21,225 nucleotides of DNA, from assembly GCA_013214445.1 (NCBI GenBank), contig JABSPG010000015.1, positions 5,983 to 27,207 on the forward strand, in the 5' to 3' direction. A program made the translations under genes and the position numbers. Of this stretch, positions 16,197 through 21,225 are shown in pieces. This stretch comes from Ekhidna sp. (GTDB lineage Bacteria; Bacteroidota; Bacteroidia; Cytophagales; Cyclobacteriaceae). Within the stretch, counting starts at the first letter, position 1. Every line of letters starts with the position of its first letter. The notes beneath the pieces are model-generated. The model searched no databases, had not been told where the DNA came from, and saw only the letters and a list, made by a program, of their open reading frames with translations.

Positions 16197-17225
16197 ATGC
16201 TAAAGAACGTCGTTCTCATCGTTATTATCACTTTTCTGTTTGCTACTAAAAACACCTTGCAAGCACAAGACCCTCAGTTTTCGCAATACTATGCAGCACC
16301 ATTGTATTTGAATCCTGGGTTGGTAGGTATTAACCAAAAAGGACGGATGGGGATAAACTATCGCTCACAATGGCCAAACCTTGCTGCAAACTTTGAGACT
16401 ACCTCTGCCTATTTCGATTATCATTTTGAAGACTACTACAGCAGTGCAGGAATCATTTTCACGAGAGATCGTGAAGGAATAGCTGGCCTAAATTCCACAT
16501 CTATTGGACTACAGTATGCTTATCAGCTGCAATTGAACTATGAATGGACGTTTCGGGCAGGAGTTCAGGGAGCTTATTTTATTCGTGATATCAATTTTGA
16601 TCAGTTGACATTTGGCGATCAGTTCGATAATACCGGATTAGTGAGACCAGTGACCGGCGAAAACTTTAACACCGGATTAAACGCTCAATTCTTTGATCTC
16701 TCTTTCGGTGGAGTGCTCTACAATCCGGATTTATGGATAGGGGCAGCACTACATCATGTATTGGAGCCGAATCAGAGTCTGACTGGAGATAGTGCACCCC
16801 TACCAAGGAGGTTTTCAGTTCATGGGGGATACAGAATCCCTTTGTCGCCTCGGACAACTCGAACAGACATTGGAGAACGGAGTATCACCCCTACTTTCAA
16901 TTATCGCGCTCAGGGCGACTTTGATCAGCTAGACCTTGGGGCCTACTTTACCATAGATCCACTTCTTGTTGGTCTATGGTATCGAGGAGTGCCAATCAAG
17001 AACATTGACGGAATAGTAAACAATGAGTCTCTTATATTAATGCTGGGATTGCAAACCAATAGAGCAACTTTTGGGTACAGCTTTGATTACACCCTTTCTG
17101 ACTTAGGAATAGGAACCGGTGGGGCGCATGAGATCAGCATTGCCTACTCTTTTAGTCTTGGTGATCCTCTCAAACCAGCTGCAGATGTGAGGAGACTTAA
17201 GTGCCCAATTCCTTTTATTTTTTAG
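16197..17225 (+). CDS. PorP/SprF family type IX secretion outer-membrane protein
   Basis: The 342-aa product has a signal peptide (MLKNVVLIVIITFLFATKNTLQAQ) followed by the family hallmark DPQFSQYYAAPLYLNPGLVG, then a beta-strand-rich barrel with alternating aromatic residues (FRAGVQGAYFIRDINFDQLTFGDQF) and a C-terminal strand ending in a barrel-like run (HEISIAYSFSLGDPL). In Flavobacterium johnsoniae, SprF is needed to secrete the adhesin SprB, and PorP/SprF paralogues are typically encoded beside type B (CHU_C) substrates. Here the substrate is encoded divergently 136 bp away, so this protein is probably its dedicated partner in export or anchoring. Length is normal. The M48 protease gene starts 14 bp downstream on the same strand and may be co-transcribed. 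Confidence 0.95.
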   Translation: MLKNVVLIVIITFLFATKNTLQAQDPQFSQYYAAPLYLNPGLVGINQKGRMGINYRSQWPNLAANFETTSAYFDYHFEDYYSSAGIIFTRDREGIAGLNSTSIGLQYAYQLQLNYEWTFRAGVQGAYFIRDINFDQLTFGDQFDNTGLVRPVTGENFNTGLNAQFFDLSFGGVLYNPDLWIGAALHHVLEPNQSLTGDSAPLPRRFSVHGGYRIPLSPRTTRTDIGERSITPTFNYRAQGDFDQLDLGAYFTIDPLLVGLWYRGVPIKNIDGIVNNESLILMLGLQTNRATFGYSFDYTLSDLGIGTGGAHEISIAYSFSLGDPLKPAADVRRLKCPIPFIF

Positions 17226-17239
17226 ATCATTGAAGTCAT

Positions 17240-18472
17240 ATGACTGAACAAACCATCCTTACTCTTCTTTTGGGAATCATCATCTTTGATTTTGTATTGG
17301 AGCGTACGCTCACCTATTTAAACAGAAAGAGTAGTAAACAGCCTATTCCTGAGGAATTGGAAGGTATTTACGACGAAGAAAAATATCAGAACTCCCAAGC
17401 TTATCAGGCGGAGGTCTCCAAGTTTGGTCTTATCACCTCATCATTCAGCTTTGTACTCCTAGTGCTCGCCATCTACAACGGCTGGTTTGGCATGTTAGAT
17501 CAATGGATCAGGACATTTTCTCCACTTAGTCTGATCTCTCCACTCATCTTCTTTGGCATTCTATTCATAGCATCTGATTTGCTCAATATGCCTTTTTCGA
17601 TCTATAGAACCTTCATGATCGAGGCAAAATATGGATTCAACAAGATGACTGCAAAAACCTTCATATTGGACAAGATCAAAGGATACCTGCTTACCATAAT
17701 TTTTGGGGGACTGCTACTTGGAATACTGATCTATTTTGTAAATGCGATAGGCAGTGATTTTTGGATGTACTTCTGGGCTGTGATGGCAGCCTTTGTCCTA
17801 TTTGCGAACCTGTTCTATACTTCATTAATTCTACCTCTTTTTAATAAGCTCACGCCTCTTGAGGAAGGAGAACTATTGTCATCTATCAAAGCTTACTGCG
17901 AAAAGGTGAATTTCCCGTTGAAAAACATTTTTATTCTCGATGGTTCTAAGCGATCAAGCAAAGGGAATGCATTCTTCAGTGGGCTTGGTAGGAAAAAGAA
18001 AGTTGTTCTGTTCGATACGCTAATAGAAAAACACACCACGGAGGAACTAACTGCTGTCTTTGCACATGAAGTAGGGCATTTCAAGAAAAAGCACATCCTG
18101 TTTGGAACTGTGTTTAGCATTGCTTTGATGGGTTTCATGCTATTCCTTTTTTCTAGGATGGCTTACAATGCCGAAGTTAGTTGGGCTATGGGTGGACAGA
18201 CATCTGCCCTGCATCTAAACTTGTTAGCTTTTGGAATTTTATACTCGCCAATCTCCACAATTCTGGGCATTATCGGGAATGTGATTTCACGAAAAAACGA
18301 GTTCGAAGCGGATCGGTATGCAAAAGACACGTATGACTCAGCACCTTTGATTGCTGGTTTGCGAAAGATGTCTGCTGATCACTTATCCAATCTCACCCCG
18401 CATCCCGCTTTTGTATTTGTCCATTATTCACATCCTCCATTAAAGGAGCGTTTAAGGGCTTTGAATAACTAA
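17240..18472 (+). CDS. M48 family (Ste24/CAAX-protease-like) membrane metalloprotease
   Basis: This 410-aa polytopic protein matches the Ste24 plan. It has an N-terminal helix (1-20), a soluble Ste24-type segment (IPEELEGIYDEEKYQNSQAY), helices at about 65-80, 100-112, 150-168 and 174-196, then the protease domain. The zinc site is HEVGH (276-280) plus Glu354 in RKNEFEADRYA, and two more helices lie between these parts (290-305, 325-348). The C-terminus contains HPAFVFVHYSHPPLKERL, also typical. Eukaryotic Ste24 trims prenylated proteins; bacterial homologues are thought to take part in membrane-protein quality control. The substrate is unknown here. It lies 14 bp after porP/sprF. It converges on the MORN-repeat gene with only 6 bp between stops. 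Confidence 0.95.
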   Translation: MTEQTILTLLLGIIIFDFVLERTLTYLNRKSSKQPIPEELEGIYDEEKYQNSQAYQAEVSKFGLITSSFSFVLLVLAIYNGWFGMLDQWIRTFSPLSLISPLIFFGILFIASDLLNMPFSIYRTFMIEAKYGFNKMTAKTFILDKIKGYLLTIIFGGLLLGILIYFVNAIGSDFWMYFWAVMAAFVLFANLFYTSLILPLFNKLTPLEEGELLSSIKAYCEKVNFPLKNIFILDGSKRSSKGNAFFSGLGRKKKVVLFDTLIEKHTTEELTAVFAHEVGHFKKKHILFGTVFSIALMGFMLFLFSRMAYNAEVSWAMGGQTSALHLNLLAFGILYSPISTILGIIGNVISRKNEFEADRYAKDTYDSAPLIAGLRKMSADHLSNLTPHPAFVFVHYSHPPLKERLRALNN

Positions 18473-18478
18473 CCTACT

Positions 18479-19099
18479 TTATTTAAAGTATTTCCATTTC
18501 TTCTTCTTGCCGTTTCGAAAGTAGAACCACTGTCCTATTTTCTCACCCATTTTCCATGAACCTTCGTAGGTAGGAGATCCATCCTCCTCAAAGTACTGCC
18601 AACGGCTGTGCTCTAAACCATCCTTAAGGATTCCCTTTTGATTTAGACTGCCATTCTCAAAATAGAACTCCCAGTACCCATTGGGCTTTCCTTTCACATA
18701 ATTACCTCTCCTTTTGACTGTACCATCTGCATAAAAAAAGCTCCAGAAACCTTGATATAAGCCATCCTGATATTTTCCAGTTTTTTCCAACTGCCCATTT
18801 TCATGATAGTAATATGCGCTATCTTCCAAAAGTCCATTGGTATAGGTCTCTACTGCTAGCAGCTCCCCATTAAACGAAAAATAGCGCTGGATCCCTGAGA
18901 GTTCTCCATCGCTGTACCTGAGATCTGCATTTTTTTCGCCATTCGGAAAGAAATAAACCCATTTTCCAACGGGTCCATTTGATCCACTTTTCCCTATGGA
19001 CTTGATCGAAGCATTGCTAAAAAACATTGTGTCAGCCACATTTTGTCCAACAGAACAAAAAGAAACTCCCAAAAAGATGAAAAGCAAGACTGACTTCAT
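18479..19099 (-). CDS. Secreted MORN-repeat (YwqK-like) protein
   Basis: The 206-aa product has a signal peptide (MKSVLLFIFLGVSFCSVGQ, probably cut before or after Gln19; the residue before Cys is Phe, so a lipobox is unlikely). After ~30 residues come about six MORN_2-type repeats of ~23 aa, such as NGPVGKWVYFFPNGE, HENGQLEKTGKYQDGLYQGFW, YADGTVKRRGNYVKGKPNGYW and EDGSPTYEGSWKMGEKIGQW. Such repeats form an elongated antiparallel beta sheet and usually bind lipids or proteins. Database labels for this family often read YwqK-type antitoxin, but a secreted form with no toxin gene beside it does not support a toxin-antitoxin role. It diverges from the PorV-like gene across a 55-bp spacer. Confidence 0.88.
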   Translation of the reverse strand: MKSVLLFIFLGVSFCSVGQNVADTMFFSNASIKSIGKSGSNGPVGKWVYFFPNGEKNADLRYSDGELSGIQRYFSFNGELLAVETYTNGLLEDSAYYYHENGQLEKTGKYQDGLYQGFWSFFYADGTVKRRGNYVKGKPNGYWEFYFENGSLNQKGILKDGLEHSRWQYFEEDGSPTYEGSWKMGEKIGQWFYFRNGKKKKWKYFK

Positions 19100-19154
19100 A
19101 GGGACATAATTTACAATTATTGAATAAAAGCTACCAAATGCATACTTTGCAATA

Positions 19155-19964
19155 ATGAAGCCGTACGCTTTTCTACTATTAATTTCTTTATCCTACTTCT
19201 CTTACTGTCAAACCAGCTCATTCAATCTTGGTGCGCGCAGTAGCGCATTGGCTGGTGCATCTCTAACCCTGGGGGATGAATACAGCCTTTTCAATAATAT
19301 TGGTGGATTAGGAAGAGTAGAAAATCATGCTGCATTTGCGTCTTATCAAAACAGGTATGGAGTAAGTGAGTTCCAAGTGGTCGGTGCTGGAGCGATCTAC
19401 CGATCCCCCATCGGGAATGCAGGAGTTGGTTTTTACAAATTTGGTGACGATATCTACAGTGAGCAGCGTCTGCATCTAGCTTTCGGCAATAAAATTCAGA
19501 TGGTCAGTCTCGGACTAGGGATAGACCTTCATCAATATAACATTGCGACTGTTGGCTCTCAGCAGGCATTTGCTATCCAATTCGGCGGAATCGCCGAGAT
19601 AACCCCGAAATTTCGGTTTGGGGCACATGTATCAAATATCAATCAAGCTCAAATCAATAATGAAACCGGTGAGAGAGTGCCTACAGTTCTGAAAGCTGGA
19701 GTTTCTTACATTCCATCTGATGAACTGCGCTTCACCGTAGAGGTGGAAAAAGATTTGGATTTTGATGAAGTTCTGAAGGCTGGAATAGAATATAGAATAG
19801 TCGAAAAAGTCTTGGTAAGAACCGGCATTAGTACTGAACCATTCCTTGGGGCCTTTGGCATAGGTTTTCATCCAAATAATTTCAAGTTCGACTATGCTTT
19901 TTCCAATGAATCTAGGATAGGGAGTATCCACGAAATCTCATTGGCATATACATTCATTAGATAA
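19155..19964 (+). CDS. PorV/PorQ-like outer-membrane beta-barrel protein
   Basis: The 269-aa product has a signal peptide (MKPYAFLLLISLSYFSYCQ) followed by LGARSSALAGASLTLGDEYSLFNNIGGLGRV. This is the family hallmark of PorV/PorQ/UPF0164-type barrels (Gly-Ala-Arg, Gly-Ala, an acidic pair, then N-x-G-G-L). The rest is strand after strand with short turns, ending in a barrel-like final strand (IHEISLAYTFIR) with a C-terminal aromatic near the end. PorV and PorQ act with the T9SS surface-attachment complex; this one is shorter than PorV and could be a different paralogue. The next gene starts inside its stop (TAATG), so the two are translated together. Confidence 0.82.
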   Translation: MKPYAFLLLISLSYFSYCQTSSFNLGARSSALAGASLTLGDEYSLFNNIGGLGRVENHAAFASYQNRYGVSEFQVVGAGAIYRSPIGNAGVGFYKFGDDIYSEQRLHLAFGNKIQMVSLGLGIDLHQYNIATVGSQQAFAIQFGGIAEITPKFRFGAHVSNINQAQINNETGERVPTVLKAGVSYIPSDELRFTVEVEKDLDFDEVLKAGIEYRIVEKVLVRTGISTEPFLGAFGIGFHPNNFKFDYAFSNESRIGSIHEISLAYTFIR

Positions 19965-21225
19965 TGAGGGTGCTATCTAATTTAAATAGTAAAGCAAATA
20001 GTCCCACTAAAGGTCCCAGATGGACACTGATTATTCTGATGAGCTTGACTAGTCTTTCTACCTTTTCACAAAATGAAGAAATAGATCTTGAAGTATTCGC
20101 AGAACGGCTTTTTCAAATTCAGGATGAAGATGTCTCATATGAGGATATATACGAATCACTTTTACTGTACTATACAAGTAAGCTCAACTTAAATACCGTC
20201 GAGCCTGAAGAACTATCTTCACTTTATGTGCTCAATCCAGCCCAGATTAGCAACTTCTTTTCTTACCGTGATCAATTCGGAAAATTCCTATCAATCAACG
20301 AATTGCAAGCGATTCCGGAAATGGACCTTGAAACCATTCGCATGCTGCTTCCATTCGTCACAGTTACAGAATCACAGATCGATAATCGACCACTTTTTAA
20401 AAGAATCTTGGAGGAAGAAAACAACTATTTTTTGCTTAGATACTCCAGAAGACTGGAGGAACAGCTGGGATACACTCCAGCCCTGCCACTGGACACCACC
20501 TTTGTTCGAGACGAAAACAATGTAGTGGTAGATACCCTCACCTCCGCTCCTACGCGATACCAAGGTTCGCCGAATAAATTCTATGGTAGATTTAGAACAA
20601 GTCACCGAAACGACTTCAGTCTAGGCTTTACATTCGAGAAGGACAATGGAGAATCGTTCGGTTTCGATAATGGGAAGAAAGGATTCGATTTCTATTCGTA
20701 TCATTTGCTCCTAGAAAATAAATGGGGATTTAGAAAGATCATGCTTGGGGACTTTCAAATGCAGGTTGGACAAGGAGTTGTTTTTGGTGCAGGATTCAAT
20801 GCAGGTAAAGGAGCAGAAACAGTAAATACAACCAAAAGAAATACGCTTGGCTTGAGACCTTACACTTCTGTCCTGGAAAGTGGTTTCTTTAGGGGTGCAG
20901 GGGTAACAAAAAATATCAATGATTTTGAGCTGACTCTTTTCTATTCACAACTAAATCAAGACGGTAATATTCAGTCTGATACTACCTTTTCAGATTTTGA
21001 TGAGTTCATCAACTCAATCCAAAATACAGGATTCCATCGGACTCCAAGTGAGCTAGCTGCAAGAAATCAAATATCCGAGCAATCCATAGGTGCAGTGGTT
21101 CAATACAAACCAAATCGGCTGTTCTCCATTGGTATATCCGGTCTTAATAGTCAGTACAGCAGCCCCTTGCAAAGGCGTCCCAACAACTACAATCAATTCG
21201 AATTTAAAGGTGATCACAACTACAT
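19964..21225 (+). CDS. Helix-hairpin-helix (ComEA-like) plus outer-membrane barrel-like protein, 3' end missing
   Basis: The start ATG overlaps the stop of the previous gene (TAATG) and the frame stays open to the window end: 420 codons are visible and the gene continues. The N-terminus (MRVLSNLNSKANSPTKGPRW, then TLIILMSLTSLSTFSQ) is a signal peptide with an unusually long basic n-region. Residues ~74-132 match a ComEA-like HhH unit (LNLNTVEPEELSSL ... YRDQFGKFLSINELQAIPEMDLETI). The hairpin glycines of DNA-binding HhH motifs are replaced (YVLNP, IPEMD), so DNA binding is doubtful. From ~180 on the chain alternates polar and aromatic residues (FYGRFRTSHRNDFSLGFTF, MLGDFQMQVGQGVVFGAGF), as in large outer-membrane barrels. 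From memory, proteins of this plan recur in Bacteroidota and have no known function. Confidence 0.82.
   Translation, partial: MRVLSNLNSKANSPTKGPRWTLIILMSLTSLSTFSQNEEIDLEVFAERLFQIQDEDVSYEDIYESLLLYYTSKLNLNTVEPEELSSLYVLNPAQISNFFSYRDQFGKFLSINELQAIPEMDLETIRMLLPFVTVTESQIDNRPLFKRILEEENNYFLLRYSRRLEEQLGYTPALPLDTTFVRDENNVVVDTLTSAPTRYQGSPNKFYGRFRTSHRNDFSLGFTFEKDNGESFGFDNGKKGFDFYSYHLLLENKWGFRKIMLGDFQMQVGQGVVFGAGFNAGKGAETVNTTKRNTLGLRPYTSVLESGFFRGAGVTKNINDFELTLFYSQLNQDGNIQSDTTFSDFDEFINSIQNTGFHRTPSELAARNQISEQSIGAVVQYKPNRLFSIGISGLNSQYSSPLQRRPNNYNQFEFKGDHNY

Noticed and set aside
18475..18490. TACTTTA-tt-TAAAGTA dyad between the convergent M48 and MORN genes as a bidirectional terminator
   Set aside because: The stem is only 7 bp and nearly all A/T with no following T-run, so it would be weak; it also covers the last codons of the MORN gene.
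20226..20525. 99-aa plus-strand frame near the right end
   Set aside because: It is out of phase with the HhH-barrel gene, whose frame is open from 19964 to the window end with family motifs.

Overview
The window looks like chromosomal DNA of a marine-type member of the Bacteroidota, most likely a Cytophagales-like gliding lineage. The grounds are roughly 40% GC by eye, no clear Shine-Dalgarno sites, a few matches to the Bacteroidota promoter type (TTG/TTTG, about 19-20 bp, TAnnTTTG), signal peptides ending just before Gln, and type IX secretion (T9SS) sorting domains of both type A and type B next to a PorP/SprF-family protein. The taxonomic call is inference. I see no tRNA, rRNA, CRISPR array, insertion sequence or phage gene.

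Layout. Bases 1-2250 (+) hold the 3' part of a TPR-containing membrane histidine kinase and an alpha/beta hydrolase. Bases 2317-2920 (+) hold three very small candidate genes (89, 41 and 49 aa), followed by a roughly 145-bp imperfect palindrome that resembles a dispersed Bacteroidota repeat. Bases 3276-5970 (+) hold a secreted S10 serine carboxypeptidase and a putative lipoprotein of the erythromycin-esterase/ChaN-like type. On the minus strand, 5971-6921 encodes the tRNA t6A enzyme Sua5/TsaC, and a 51-aa two-helix membrane protein (6999-7154, +) diverges from it.

The centre of the window is a minus-strand block, 16060 down to 7151, of four genes joined with 0, -4 and +1 bp spacing. In order they are a ~1724-aa type B (CHU_C) T9SS surface protein with two beta-propeller-like modules, PKD and many Ig-like repeats; an unrecognised cytoplasmic 200-aa protein; a 117-aa secreted prealbumin-like protein; and a 926-aa Asp-box beta-propeller with a type A T9SS sorting domain. 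A PorP/SprF gene (16197-17225, +) diverges from this operon across a 136-bp spacer that carries a strong dyad (16104-16133). The likely picture is a dedicated secretion and surface-display locus: PorP/SprF serves the type B giant, while the two small genes and the propeller are co-translated with it.

The right end holds an M48 Ste24-like protease (+), a MORN-repeat secreted protein (-), and a TAATG-coupled pair (+): a PorV/PorQ-like outer-membrane barrel and the 5' part of a helix-hairpin-helix plus barrel-like protein that runs off the window. Three convergent gene pairs (5970/5971, 7154/7151, 18472/18479) abut or overlap with no room for separate terminators.
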